From Synechococcales cyanobacterium bin59.metabat.ball.084 (GTDB lineage Bacteria; Cyanobacteriota; Cyanobacteriia; Cyanobacteriales; Chamaesiphonaceae), in contig JAAFHZ010000011.1 of assembly GCA_013297675.1 (NCBI GenBank), positions 1 through 60,054 on the forward strand: a stretch of 60,054 nt of DNA. Direction: 5' to 3'. The notes under the pieces are model-generated. The model made no database searches. It was given only the letters and a program-made list of their open reading frames with translations, and was not told the origin of the DNA. Made by a program: the position numbers and the translations under genes. This document shows positions 16,730 to 25,684 of this stretch, piece by piece (positions within the stretch are counted from its first letter, which is position 1; each line of letters opens with the position of its first letter).

Positions 16730-17097
16730 ATTTTACGTTGTGCCATTAATGCTGCTAACTGAGTCAACAGTTGAGCCTGCTGTTGTTGATTGTCGGTCAG
16801 TTGCTGAATAACTGTTTCAATCTGCTGTTCCCGACTGGGTAAGCGCATTTTACTTAGTATTCCACCAGATTGCATTAAGCCCAGCAGTTTTAGTGGGCTG
16901 CGCAGCACCCAGATCCAGCCTTGCTGCACTCCCCGCCCTAATGCGCCCAGCAGACCCCAAAACAGGACGATCAAGATCAGTATCAGCAACAAGCTCAGCC
17001 ATAGATTGGTCACAATCCAGCCCAATGGCCAGTGACTTTGCAGCCAATCTCTAATGGATGAATCGATCGCTTCTTGCACAGACTTGGATAAATCCAT
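16726..17097 (-). CDS. Small membrane protein of unknown function downstream of prfB
   Basis: 123 aa. One long hydrophobic segment (about residues 25-53, W-I-V-T-N-L-W-L-S-L-L-L-I-L-I-L-I-V-L-F-W) is followed by a basic amphipathic region and a glutamine-rich helical tail (Q-L-T-D-N-Q-Q-Q-Q-A-Q-L-L). It begins 12 bp after the prfB stop and is probably co-transcribed with it. Family not recognised. Confidence 0.7.
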   Translation of the reverse strand: MDLSKSVQEAIDSSIRDWLQSHWPLGWIVTNLWLSLLLILILIVLFWGLLGALGRGVQQGWIWVLRSPLKLLGLMQSGGILSKMRLPSREQQIETVIQQLTDNQQQQAQLLTQLAALMAQRKI

Positions 17098-17109
17098 GGT
17101 CGCCCTCCT

Positions 17110-18229
17110 TTAAACATCAGATACCATCTGGTTTTCCTGACGTAGATAGGCTTCAATGAAGTCATCTAAATCACCATTCATGACATCTTGTACCGCGCTA
17201 GTTTCTACGCTGGTACGCAGATCTTTGACCATTTGGTAAGGCTGAAACACATAGTTGCGAATTTGGGTGCCCCAGGCTGCTTCCACAATATCACCGCGAA
17301 TTTCGGCAATTTCTTGAGCTTTTTGCTCTTGGGCAATAATCAAGAGCTTGGCTTTGAGAATTACTAGGGCTTTTTCTTTGTTTTGTAACTGGCTGCGCTC
17401 TTGGGTACAGCGTACTGCAACCCCGGTGGGTTTATGCACGATTCGTACAGCCGTTTCGACTTTGTTCACGTTTTGGCCACCTTTGCCGCCAGCGCGGGTG
17501 GTAGTAATTTCTAGATCGGTATCAGGAATATCTAAATGCACCGACTGGTCAATGAGGGGCATGACTTCCACTCCAGCAAAGCTGGTTTGGCGTTTGTCGT
17601 TGGCGTTGAATGGTGAGATGCGCACCAGGCGATGGGTGCCTTTTTCGCTCTTCAGATAACCATAGGCGTAGCGACCAATCACTTCGATCGTCACCGATTT
17701 TAAGCCAGCTTCTTCTCCTTCAGAGATTTCGTCGATTTGCACCTGGTATTTGTGCTTTTCTGCCCAGCGCGTATACATGCGCAGCAGCATCTCTGCCCAA
17801 TCTTGCGCATCGGTGCCACCGGCTCCGGCATTGATGGTTAGCACTGCACCTTTGGTATCGTAAACTCCTGAGAGTAGCCGCTCTAGTTCCCAGCGATCGA
17901 GTTCTTCGGTGAGCTGTCGTAGATTTTGGTCGGCTTCTGTTAACAGCAGGTCGTCGTTTTCGATCGACAATATTTCTAAGGCTGCTCCGGCATCGGCTAG
18001 GTCAGATTTCCAGCGCTCGAACTGCTCTAGGCTAGATTTCAAGTCATCCAGGTTTTGCAGGGTGGCTTGGGCGGTGGTGCGATCATCCCAAAAGTCGGGT
18101 TGAGCGGCCACTTGTTCTAGGTCGGCAATGCGGGCTTGGAGAGTGGGCAAGTCAAAGATAGTCTTGGGTTTTACCCAAGCGATCGCCCAATGTGTCAATG
18201 TCTCGTTTGATATCTACTAAATCGATCAT
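17110..18229 (-). CDS. prfB: Peptide chain release factor 2, with programmed +1 frameshift
   Basis: RF2 recognises UGA/UAA stop codons. The gene starts at ATG 18229 ([10 protein letters not shown]). Codon 25 is CTT and codon 26 an in-frame TGA; a +1 shift at CTT-TGA-C (18151-18157) continues as D-L-P-T-L-Q in the long frame. The joined product is 372 aa. The class motifs are intact: S-P-F in V-R-I-S-P-F-N-A-N (codon recognition) and G-G-Q in [11 protein letters not shown] (hydrolysis). A single-frame reading from 18198 (M-T-H-W-A-I) would give a wrong N-terminus. Confidence 0.95.
18151..18157 (-). promoter_or_regulatory. prfB autoregulatory +1 frameshift site CTTTGAC
   Basis: On the minus strand the sequence reads TAT-CTT-TGA-C, with the stop exactly at codon 26, the same position and context as in E. 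coli prfB. Low RF2 lets the ribosome slip +1 on CTT; high RF2 terminates. The Shine-Dalgarno-like stretch just upstream is weaker (CCAAGAC) than the AGGGGG of E. coli. Confidence 0.93.
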
Positions 18230-18332
18230 AGGTTTAATGACTAGTTTCCAGCTTCCCCTAAATTCTACCTTTGAAGGAGAGCTTCTTCCATCCTACACCA
18301 TTCGTATTAATCGATGCTGTGTAATTCTTTGA

Positions 18333-19274
18333 TTAGATAATATTGTTAGAACCTTTCGTGCGACGCTGATATTCATTCCAAGCTTTCTTGATTTTTCTTT
18401 CCCAGCGCAACGTGAAAGGAGAGTAGACAGATTTATAAAAGACTTTTCTTTCTGAAACTTGATCGTGAATCATTACTTTAGGGTGAGTTAATGGTAAAAC
18501 CATCTCCTGAGTAAGCTGCTTAGATAATGGATCTTTGGAATTTTTGGTGTGAGTGGCATCATCAGTAAAACCTAAATTAGAAATTAAATTGGTACTAGGA
18601 ATAATATTCAACCAATTATTTATTAAAGAAGCAAAGGTTAGCTGGTAATCCCAAGCATTAAAGTATCCATCATATTGATAATCAAAGATACTTGTCCAAG
18701 TTTTCACTTCAATATCATGCTTGAAAATATCTTTTAATCTGCCACTATCGCGTACTTCTGGCCACAAACTAATATCAAAATCGTAGGCTTCCCAAGTTCT
18801 CCGCCAGGTTGCCCAGCCCCAAATATAAGGAATATTAGAATAATAGTAACTATCTGAACTGCGGCGATAACCAAACAAGTTGTTGTGGCCGGAGATAATT
18901 CCAATGCGTCGATCGTCTCGGTATCTTTCTAGCAAGCTTTCACAATAAGGAAAAAAGCTGGGATGGGGTAAACAATCATCTTCTAAAATTATTGCTTCTT
19001 CTACCAATGAAAAGACCCAATCTAAACCGCTAGCTACTCGGTACTTACAGCCCATATTTTTTTCGGCATAGTTAGTATGCACATCGCAAGGCCAATCTAC
19101 CTGATCGACGATCGATCGCACTGCTTGGCATTTTTCTAAATCTTCTGGTCGATCGGCTCGTGGCCCATCCGAAATAATAAATAGCTGGGATGGTTGAGCT
19201 TGCCGGATGGCGGCAAAAACCTGGGCAGTAGGGTCGGGGCGATTAAAGACAATTAAGGCTATGGGCGTATTCAT
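18333..19274 (-). CDS. Glycosyltransferase-like protein (GT2-type fold, HlpA-like)
   Basis: 313 aa. It starts T-P-I-A-L-I-V-F-N-R-P-D-P-T and contains a GT-A-like core: F-I-I-S-D-G-P-R-A (nucleotide-sugar side), then E-A-I-I-L-E-D-D-C-L-P-H-P-S-F-F (an E-D-D metal-binding motif), then I-P-Y-I-W-G-W-A-T-W-R-R-T-W. This matches the cyanobacterial group often annotated as hemolytic protein HlpA-like or GT family 2. It is the last of three minus-strand genes of an AT-rich glycan cluster. Acceptor unknown. Confidence 0.75.
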   Translation of the reverse strand: MNTPIALIVFNRPDPTAQVFAAIRQAQPSQLFIISDGPRADRPEDLEKCQAVRSIVDQVDWPCDVHTNYAEKNMGCKYRVASGLDWVFSLVEEAIILEDDCLPHPSFFPYCESLLERYRDDRRIGIISGHNNLFGYRRSSDSYYYSNIPYIWGWATWRRTWEAYDFDISLWPEVRDSGRLKDIFKHDIEVKTWTSIFDYQYDGYFNAWDYQLTFASLINNWLNIIPSTNLISNLGFTDDATHTKNSKDPLSKQLTQEMVLPLTHPKVMIHDQVSERKVFYKSVYSPFTLRWERKIKKAWNEYQRRTKGSNNII

Positions 19275-19330
19275 AAATACTCAACAAAATGATGACGATG
19301 AAAACAGTGAGAACAAACTAATATAAAGGC

Positions 19331-20056
19331 TTATATTTTTAGCCACAGATATTTCTTATCTAGCATATAGCTGATAGTAGCAACATTTTGATTGATTCGA
19401 TCGCGCCAATCACGGCGCATTTTTTGACCACTGAATCCTTCAATAGCAGTACAGACTAAGCTATGTTTAAATCTTTGACAAGTCCCGGCATCGGTTGACT
19501 TTAAGCATTTATGAAGAGCCTTTTCAATAAACCAACCAGTTCGATCGTCACATTCTTGATATAGTCCAGCTATTTGTTGTTGATAATAAGTAGTAGTTAC
19601 ACAAAATATCGCTGGCTCAGTAAATTCAGATAGTCGATATTGATTTATCAATAAACTTGCCATAGAATTATGACAGCATTCAGTCAAAATTTCTTGGATA
19701 TTTTCATAGATATATCTACCAGTGATTTTTAAGATTTTAGCAGGCGCAGCAGGTTCAGTATTTAACCAGTAATCAAGCATCTCAAATTCTTGAAAGCCCC
19801 GCCCTTTCTCTGGGAATGCCGATACTGGTATTTTCTTGATAAATGTATTAGTAAGGTGTTGAAAGTCAGGATCTTCTAGCAACGAGTAAGTAGAGTTCTC
19901 CAAGAAATATACTGGAGCAAATTGACTATAAAACTTAATTGCTGTTAGATACTCGCTTCTTCTAACCAGGGGATCACGATGTTGGAGTTGATTGGTAGTA
20001 TTAGGAATAATTGTTCCGGTTAGCACGATCGCAACTGTATTTAAAGAGCTATTCAT
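19331..20056 (-). CDS. Unknown protein of the glycan cluster
   Basis: 241 aa from ATG 20056 (M-N-S-S-L-N-T-V-A-I-V-L-T-G-T-I), preferred to a start at 20119 because the family-like hydrophobic strand begins here. A Rossmann-like first strand, D-P-L-V-R-R-S-E-Y and K-I-L-K-I-T-G-R-Y-I-Y suggest a nucleotide-sugar-handling or glycosyltransferase-like fold, but I cannot name the family. It lies between two glycosyltransferase genes in the same direction, so a role in surface glycan assembly is likely. Confidence 0.6.
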   Translation of the reverse strand: MNSSLNTVAIVLTGTIIPNTTNQLQHRDPLVRRSEYLTAIKFYSQFAPVYFLENSTYSLLEDPDFQHLTNTFIKKIPVSAFPEKGRGFQEFEMLDYWLNTEPAAPAKILKITGRYIYENIQEILTECCHNSMASLLINQYRLSEFTEPAIFCVTTTYYQQQIAGLYQECDDRTGWFIEKALHKCLKSTDAGTCQRFKHSLVCTAIEGFSGQKMRRDWRDRINQNVATISYMLDKKYLWLKI

Positions 20057-20097
20057 AAAAAAATATGTTTTCAAGATATCAAACAAACTACAGCTAT

Positions 20098-21129
20098 TTA
20101 ATAAGCAATCTCCACACAATCAAAAAAACTTTTACTTAGTGCTGCCTCCGGCTCCATTATTTGCTGAGCATCGACCAAGGGAATGAAGGGAATATCACCC
20201 AAAAAAGCTGCCCACAAAGAAAAACTACTAGGAGGTGACATAATGACATCACATAAAGAGAGCTGGGCGATACTTTCTATATAATGCCCGTTACTACTCG
20301 CAATTCCAGTGGTGAAGTGAATATTGTGATTGGTAAATTTCTTTAAATCTTGAGGTGTATCAGAAGCCACGATAAACCCTACTTCACCTCGATCTTGAAA
20401 TACTATGCTTAACTGATTAATCCATTGAGAATATTGTTCGATCGAAAAGTAATATTGACCATCTTTCCATAACTTATAATCTCCTTGTCGAATCATGACA
20501 CCCACAAGGAAATTGTATCTTTGGCGTTTGTCCACAACAAAAGAGCGACTTATATCAAAATACTTGCTCCGCACTTTTAACGCCTCTCTAATTGTGTCTT
20601 GATGCTTTTCTACTAATTTCCAATCACAAATACCCCAACCCGAAAGCACGGTAATATTAAATTTATTAATTATATTCGCGCTTATCGGATCTGCTAGATT
20701 CAGAGCTGGCAATTTTTGAGCTAGCAAAAACCTCTCATCTACCCAGGATTTCTCCACGCAAATCGACTGCATACCATAATATTTGGCCAAAGGATTACCC
20801 GCAATTAAATACAGAGCGTGAATAATCAGGTTCTTGGCCACGCTATCATTTTTAATATATAGTCTGCTACAGCAAAAACATAATATTCGATAGAAAAAAT
20901 GTTTTTGACTGGATTTACTGCAAATAGCATTCTGCTGTCCAATTTCTAATAAATCAGCATACTCCCAGCAAGCCATATTCACGAAATCAATATTTTTATG
21001 TTCCAATGCAAATGATAATAATTGTGCGTAAGAAAACATCTGATTACCAAATCTTCCACCGCCATGGGTGAAGACAATCATATTGCTGTTGATATTACTA
21101 GACTGAAGCAAACTAGAATTTGTTTTCAT
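20098..21129 (-). CDS. Fucosyltransferase-like glycosyltransferase (GT11 type)
   Basis: 343 aa; an internal ATG at 21081 would start M-I-V-F-T-H-G-G-G-R. The GT11 hallmark G-G-G-R-F-G-N-Q-M-F-S-Y-A is present near the N-terminus, V-G-V-M-I-R-Q-G-D-Y corresponds to the GDP-binding H-x-R-x-x-D region in altered form, and M-S-P-P-S-S-F-S-L-W-A-A-F-L is the usual C-terminal block. GT11 enzymes typically add alpha-1,2-fucose to glycans; the donor here is inferred. It is first gene of the minus-strand glycan group, divergent from the FkbM gene. Confidence 0.75.
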   Translation of the reverse strand: MKTNSSLLQSSNINSNMIVFTHGGGRFGNQMFSYAQLLSFALEHKNIDFVNMACWEYADLLEIGQQNAICSKSSQKHFFYRILCFCCSRLYIKNDSVAKNLIIHALYLIAGNPLAKYYGMQSICVEKSWVDERFLLAQKLPALNLADPISANIINKFNITVLSGWGICDWKLVEKHQDTIREALKVRSKYFDISRSFVVDKRQRYNFLVGVMIRQGDYKLWKDGQYYFSIEQYSQWINQLSIVFQDRGEVGFIVASDTPQDLKKFTNHNIHFTTGIASSNGHYIESIAQLSLCDVIMSPPSSFSLWAAFLGDIPFIPLVDAQQIMEPEAALSKSFFDCVEIAY

Positions 21130-21192
21130 GCTGATTTTAATGAGATCACCAGAAACCAGGAAAAATCCAAGCTCTCATTGTCAAGGATATCG

Positions 21193-21225
21193 TACTTTAT
21201 TGACCAGTAGCTGGTCAATAAAGTA
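21193..21225. repeat. Perfect 15-bp inverted repeat between divergent glycan genes
   Basis: TACTTTATTGACCAG (21193-21207) is the exact reverse complement of CTGGTCAATAAAGTA (21211-21225), separated by TAG. Neither flanking gene ends here, so an ordinary terminator role is unlikely; an operator or a leader stem-loop is more plausible. Confidence 0.75.
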
Positions 21226-21305
21226 AAAATTATCATCATGCCTATCCTTTTTATAGTAGTATTGGTGGGCTGCTTGACTCATTTGTAAATTTTGATCAAA
21301 GAAAA

Positions 21306-22133
21306 ATGTCCATCTTAAAAAAAATTTTGTTTAAACCATTTGATAATAGAATTATTCAAGAGATCCTAGAATGGAATATTTCCACATCCTTGTATCTAAT
21401 GGGAGTTGGTGCAGGAGCTGATGTATCAGCTAGTGGCGAAAAAAGTGTATTTAACTTTATTAAAAAGAAGTTGCCAGCACCCTACTGTTTTTTCGACGTA
21501 GGAGCAAACAAAGGACAGTTTTTAAAGCTTTTATTAGATGGCTTTAAAGGGAATGATTTTACGGTTCATAGCTTTGAGCCAGGTGCAGAAGCCTATCAGG
21601 CTCTACTAAAAAATCATCCCAATGCTTCACAAGTGAAATTTAATAATTGTGGCATAGGCTCTGAGCAAGGCCATACCACATTATACTACGATCAACCTGG
21701 CTCTGGAGTGGCATCTTTAACTAAGCGCCGATTAGATCACTTCAATGTAAACTTTGATCAATCCGAAACTGTCCAAATAGAAACAGTCGATGATTATTGT
21801 CTAAAAAACAACATTGACCATATTCATTTACTTAAAATAGACATCGAAGGACATGAATTAGATGCTTTAGCTGGTTCCCATAGAATGATCGAGAGCCAAT
21901 CGATCGATGTCATCACTTTTGAGTTTGGTGGTTGTAATATAGACACAAGATCTTTTTTGCAAGATTTTTGGTATTTCTTCATGGCCGCAAAAATGGATGT
22001 TTTTAGAATCACACCAACTGGATATCTGTTTCAAATCAAATCTTACCGAGAAATTTATGAACAATTTAGAACAACTAATTTTGTGGCTGTCAGCAAAAGG
22101 CTCAAGATGAAGACCCTCATAGAATTATCATAG
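21306..22133 (+). CDS. FkbM-family methyltransferase
   Basis: 275 aa. The SAM-binding motif F-F-D-V-G-A-N-K-G-Q-F begins at about residue 61, followed by H-S-F-E-P-G-A-E-A (motif II), L-L-K-I-D-I-E-G-H-E (the FkbM signature) and D-V-I-T-F-E-F-G-G. FkbM-type enzymes O-methylate sugars or natural products. Divergent from the GT11-like gene; it most likely methylates a sugar in the same glycan. AT-rich like the rest of the cluster. Confidence 0.85.
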   Translation: MSILKKILFKPFDNRIIQEILEWNISTSLYLMGVGAGADVSASGEKSVFNFIKKKLPAPYCFFDVGANKGQFLKLLLDGFKGNDFTVHSFEPGAEAYQALLKNHPNASQVKFNNCGIGSEQGHTTLYYDQPGSGVASLTKRRLDHFNVNFDQSETVQIETVDDYCLKNNIDHIHLLKIDIEGHELDALAGSHRMIESQSIDVITFEFGGCNIDTRSFLQDFWYFFMAAKMDVFRITPTGYLFQIKSYREIYEQFRTTNFVAVSKRLKMKTLIELS

Positions 22134-22191
22134 TCCTAATTTTGTGGATATCTATAGTGGTGTGAGAAATCAAAAAGTCCTCAAAATAATG

Positions 22192-22219
22192 CCACCCCAA
22201 ATAAATTATTTGTGGGTGG
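22192..22219. terminator. Long hairpin between convergent genes
   Basis: CCACCCCAAATAA (22192-22204) pairs with TTATTTGTGGGTGG (22206-22219) with one bulge. It lies between the convergent FkbM and radical SAM genes, where a bidirectional terminator is expected. Confidence 0.7.
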
Positions 22220-22249
22220 TACTATTAACGGATTGTCAGCAATTGAACA

Positions 22250-23881
22250 CTAAGCTACAGCTTCTTCTTTGGCAGGCTCAGCCTCAACAGTTTCATTCAA
22301 AACCACTGGATTCAACTTAGCCTTAGCTTCTAATGCCAAGAAGTCAGCCAACTGAGCTTCGATCTCCCGGCGCACAATGATTCGGTAATCCACAAAGTGT
22401 TCAGCCAAAGCACAAGTAGAAAGATAGCTACTTAGACCGCCTGGATTTTGCCGAATCATGCCGATCAAATTGCCCCAGAACTTAAAGCGAGTTTTTCTGA
22501 CCAATCCTTGTCGCCAGCAAATCACAAACAGAGCACGAATCGTTACCCACTCAATTTTTTTCTTGGTGGAGTTTTCTTTGTTGGGATAGGTGGCTTCACC
22601 CAACATCAAGAAGTGGCGATAGGTTCTGTCTAAGAACTTCTCAGGGTCGTATAAATCCCAGAAAGCTTGAATATATTCGGTGGCAATATCTTCTAGGGGG
22701 CGAGTGGGAATATAGTTCATTAAAGAAGTCTGAGAACCAGCGGTAAGCACCGACTGATCGCGCAGGCGATTTTCTTTGGCGAGGCGGTGCCACAAAGCTG
22801 TATCTGGTAAAGCTTGCAACATGCTAAACAAAGCGGTAGGAATCGCGGTTTTTTCTACGAAATTCACAATTCTTTGACCAGCGCCTTTCTTTTCGCCATC
22901 AAAGCCAATAATGAAACCAGCCATTACTCGAACGCCGGACTTAGCAATTTTTTCTACCGACTCACTCAGGGAGTCGCGGGTATTTTGGAACTTCTGAGTT
23001 AAAGCCAAGCTTTCCTCGTCAGGTGTCTCAATGCCTAAGAACACCGCCCCAAAGTTACACGCCACCATCATATCTAATAACTCTTGGTCGTTAGCCAAAT
23101 CTACTGAAGCCTCGGTGGCAAAGGAGAAAGGGTAGCCATGCTTCACCATCCAAGGCTGGAGCTGCTTCAAGAACAGCTTCACGTTGCGCTTGTTACCAAT
23201 AAAGTTGTCATCCACCATGAAAATAGTGCGTCGCCAGCCCAGGTCATACAAACATTGCAGTTCAGCCAAGAGCTGCTCAGGGTTCTTGGTGCGAGGTTTA
23301 CGTCCGTAGAGCACAATAATATCGCAGAACTCACATTGGAAGGGGCAGCCCCGTGAGAACTGTACCGACATTTCGTTATAAGCATCGAGCTGCAATAGGT
23401 CGAAGCGAGGAACTGGAGTAGTGGTAACATCGGGCTTTTCGCCATTTTTAGCACGGAAAACACCAGATTTTTCGCCTTTGTTGACGGCTTCTACGAACAT
23501 TGGCAAGGTCATTTCGCCTTCGTCCAAAATCAGGAAGTCGGCACCAACTTCAAGCACTTCATGAGAAAGGGCGGTAGGGTATGGGCCGCCCACTGCCGAG
23601 AGCTTGCCCCGGCGCTTACACTCTTTGATCATATCCAGCATGTCTTGCTTCTGGACGATCATCGCGGACATAATGACTACTTCTGCCCACTCCCATTCTG
23701 CTTCGGTCACATCACGGACATTGCGATCGACCAACTTAAAATTCCACTCTTGGGGCAATATTGCGGCAACTGTCACCAACCCGAGCGGCGGCAACATTAC
23801 TTTTCGATCGATTAAGTCCAACAATTTCTCAAAAGACCAAAAGCTCTTAGGAAAGAGGGGATAAAGCAGTAATACGTTCAT
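22250..23881 (-). CDS. B12-binding-domain radical SAM protein with DUF4070-type C-terminus
   Basis: 543 aa. Residues about 1-150 form a cobalamin-binding-type domain (L-P-P-L-G-L-V-T-V-A-A, S-A-V-G-G-P-Y-P-T). The radical SAM core follows with S-R-G-C-P-F-Q-C-E-F-C, the CxxxCxxC ligands of the 4Fe-4S cluster, then G-I-E-T-P-D-E-E-S and G-F-I-I-G-F-D. The C-terminal third resembles DUF4070. The set is shared with HpnP-type hopanoid C-2 methylases and many uncharacterised cyanobacterial paralogues; without a search I do not assign a substrate. It ends in an Ala/Glu-rich tail. Confidence 0.85.
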   Translation of the reverse strand: MNVLLLYPLFPKSFWSFEKLLDLIDRKVMLPPLGLVTVAAILPQEWNFKLVDRNVRDVTEAEWEWAEVVIMSAMIVQKQDMLDMIKECKRRGKLSAVGGPYPTALSHEVLEVGADFLILDEGEMTLPMFVEAVNKGEKSGVFRAKNGEKPDVTTTPVPRFDLLQLDAYNEMSVQFSRGCPFQCEFCDIIVLYGRKPRTKNPEQLLAELQCLYDLGWRRTIFMVDDNFIGNKRNVKLFLKQLQPWMVKHGYPFSFATEASVDLANDQELLDMMVACNFGAVFLGIETPDEESLALTQKFQNTRDSLSESVEKIAKSGVRVMAGFIIGFDGEKKGAGQRIVNFVEKTAIPTALFSMLQALPDTALWHRLAKENRLRDQSVLTAGSQTSLMNYIPTRPLEDIATEYIQAFWDLYDPEKFLDRTYRHFLMLGEATYPNKENSTKKKIEWVTIRALFVICWRQGLVRKTRFKFWGNLIGMIRQNPGGLSSYLSTCALAEHFVDYRIIVRREIEAQLADFLALEAKAKLNPVVLNETVEAEPAKEEAVA

Positions 23882-23956
23882 CTGGATATCACACCGATAT
23901 AAAGAACTGAAGGCTTAAGACATCTTAACACAGCAACGATTATGACCGCTGCCCTG

Positions 23957-23990
23957 GTTCCCAGACGGGAACGAGGCAATTTAGTTGCCC
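23957..23990. repeat. Two adjacent short hairpins
   Basis: GTTCCC-AGAC-GGGAAC (23957-23972) and GGCAA-TTTAG-TTGCC (23975-23989) lie between the radical SAM gene start and the DUF6679 gene end, both minus strand. They may terminate the DUF6679 transcript or belong to a dispersed cyanobacterial repeat. Confidence 0.5.
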
Positions 23991-24014
23991 ACAAGTATTA
24001 TTCTTCCCCAAAAA

Positions 24015-24317
24015 TCACTCCTCGGGCAGATGCTGCTGAATTTGCTCATGCTCTGGACATTCGTCGGTGACATTGATTTCGCTGCCGTTGCGTCGTACCG
24101 AAGAGAGCTTGCGCGAAACTGAGCCGATGCTTTCGAGGCGAATCATTTCTTCCCAGGAGCTGATTTCGTCGTCTTCTTCGTTTTCGTACTTGATGGTGAC
24201 TAGGTCGCCTTCTAGTTCAATTATGCGGGCGCGTTCGATCCAGCGCTGTTGATCGCGCAGAAAAATAGATACCTCATGACCATTGCAACACAATTGCGAG
24301 ATCTTGCGGTGTAGCAT
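24015..24317 (-). CDS. DUF6679-like conserved cyanobacterial protein
   Basis: 100 aa. M-L-H-R-K-I-S-Q-L-C-C-N-G, F-L-R-D-Q-Q-R-W-I-E-R-A-R-I and S-S-W-E-E-M-I-R-L-E-S-I-G match a short acidic family of cyanobacteria that I recall as DUF6679. Function unknown. The even spread of aromatic and charged residues suggests a small beta-barrel-like fold. It stands alone, divergent from the epimerase gene. Confidence 0.8.
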   Translation of the reverse strand: MLHRKISQLCCNGHEVSIFLRDQQRWIERARIIELEGDLVTIKYENEEDDEISSWEEMIRLESIGSVSRKLSSVRRNGSEINVTDECPEHEQIQQHLPEE

Positions 24318-24467
24318 GGTTGACTGCTCCTACACTGTATATATGATCGAACCTTTAAAAATTTTTGCAAAAACTTGTTTGCAAAAATTCTAGGGGCTAA
24401 TTCAATTTTACTCGCTCTGAGTCAGATTCGGAAAAATTCATTCACCAAAACTCCCCAAAACTCCATT

Positions 24468-25334
24468 ATGTTTACAATCAACTCCGCTCAGGATCTATAT
24501 CTCACCTACAGTCTCACCAATGACCAAAAGAATCATTGCCTGCAAATCGTGCCCGAGCGCGGCGGCATTGTGACTAGCTGGGTGATTGATGGTAAAGAGC
24601 TGTTTTACATGGATAAAGAGCGCTTTACTGACCCGCAGCTCAGCGTGCGGGGCGGCATCCCGGTATTATTTCCCATCTGCGGCAATTTGCCAGAAGATAC
24701 TTTTACGGCTGGCACTCAACAATATAAGCTGAAGCAGCATGGTTTTGCCAGAGATTTACCCTGGGAAGTAGTCAGACAGGGAACTACCGCTGATCAGGCT
24801 AGTTTGACTGTGGCTCTGACTAGTAATGCCGATACTTTGGCGGTGTATCCATTTGAGTTTTTGGTGGAGTTGAAATATATTTTCAGCGGCGACCAGCTAG
24901 AGATTGCCCAGCGAGTGACTAACCAGGGGCGTGACATGATGCCGTTTTTGATCGGCTATCATCCCTATTTTGCGGCTACTGATAAGCCGGGGTTAAAAAT
25001 TGATATTCCTAGTACCCATTTCCAAGAAAAAACTGGCGAACCACAGCCTTTTAGCGGCAGTTTTGATTTTGGGGGCGGTGAAATTGATGTAGCGCTGAGT
25101 AATTTGAGTCGCTCTAATGCCAGTGTAACGGAGGCAAATGGCGATAAGATCACCACTAGCTGGAATTATGCCAATGGTCATGTGGTGTTTTGGGCGGTGC
25201 CCGGAAAGGACTTTTATTGTTTGGAGCCTTGGACTGGTTTGCGCAATGCGATGAATACTGGGAAAGATTTAATCAAGTTAGCGCCCGGTGAGACTTGGCA
25301 GCACAGCGTAACATTGAAGTTTGATAAAGCTTAA
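24468..25334 (+). CDS. Aldose-1-epimerase-like protein
   Basis: 288 aa from ATG 24468 (M-F-T-I-N-S-A-Q-D); the longer frame from 24375 adds an atypical hydrophobic N-terminus. It has the galactose-mutarotase-like beta-supersandwich pattern: R-G-G-I-P-V-L-F-P-I-C-G-N, K-Q-H-G-F-A-R-D-L-P-W, G-Y-H-P-Y-F (the catalytic-histidine region) and C-L-E-P-W-T-G. These resemble the D-hexose-6-phosphate mutarotase (YeaD-like) and galactose mutarotase groups. It interconverts sugar anomers; the exact sugar is not visible. Confidence 0.85.
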   Translation: MFTINSAQDLYLTYSLTNDQKNHCLQIVPERGGIVTSWVIDGKELFYMDKERFTDPQLSVRGGIPVLFPICGNLPEDTFTAGTQQYKLKQHGFARDLPWEVVRQGTTADQASLTVALTSNADTLAVYPFEFLVELKYIFSGDQLEIAQRVTNQGRDMMPFLIGYHPYFAATDKPGLKIDIPSTHFQEKTGEPQPFSGSFDFGGGEIDVALSNLSRSNASVTEANGDKITTSWNYANGHVVFWAVPGKDFYCLEPWTGLRNAMNTGKDLIKLAPGETWQHSVTLKFDKA

Positions 25335-25349
25335 TCAATAAAAAAATAT

Positions 25350-25378
25350 CCCGACCACCTACGCGAAAGGTGGCCGGG
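25350..25378. terminator. Bidirectional hairpin terminator
   Basis: CCCGACCACCT (25350-25360) pairs with AGGTGGCCGGG (25368-25378) with one internal mismatch. It is flanked by A7 on the left and TATTGTTT on the right, between the convergent epimerase and rpsU genes. Confidence 0.8.
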
Positions 25379-25408
25379 TATTGTTTGAGCGGAAGCTCTG
25401 AATCGAGA

Positions 25409-25588
25409 TTAACGGAAGCGCTTTTTGCGACGAGCAGCGACGGCTTTGCGCTTGCGCTTTTCTTGGGGAGTTTCAAAATGACGATTTTTCTTTACGTCTG
25501 CCAAAATACCTGCTTTCGATACCTGGCGCTTGAAGCGGCGTAATGCCGAATCGATACCTTCGTTTTCACCTAATACTACTTGGGTCAT
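25409..25588 (-). CDS. rpsU: 30S ribosomal protein S21
   Basis: 59 aa: [21 protein letters not shown] at the start (given here as single residues), then a very basic tail ending [16 protein letters not shown]. It is the standard bacterial S21 sequence and length, with a GGAGTAA ribosome site upstream of the ATG. It lies apart from other ribosomal genes, as is usual for cyanobacterial rpsU. Confidence 0.97.
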   Translation of the reverse strand: MTQVVLGENEGIDSALRRFKRQVSKAGILADVKKNRHFETPQEKRKRKAVAARRKKRFR

Positions 25589-25684
25589 CCTTACTCCTGA
25601 TGTGTGTATACCCTATATATTGCAAATTGGGCTTTGCTATCATATCACCAAAAGGCGATCGATGTCATTCCCCAATTCATTAAA

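Noticed and set aside
23179..23463. Frames on both strands inside the radical SAM gene
   Set aside because: They overlap the Fe-S cluster motif region of a well-supported enzyme and lack features of their own.
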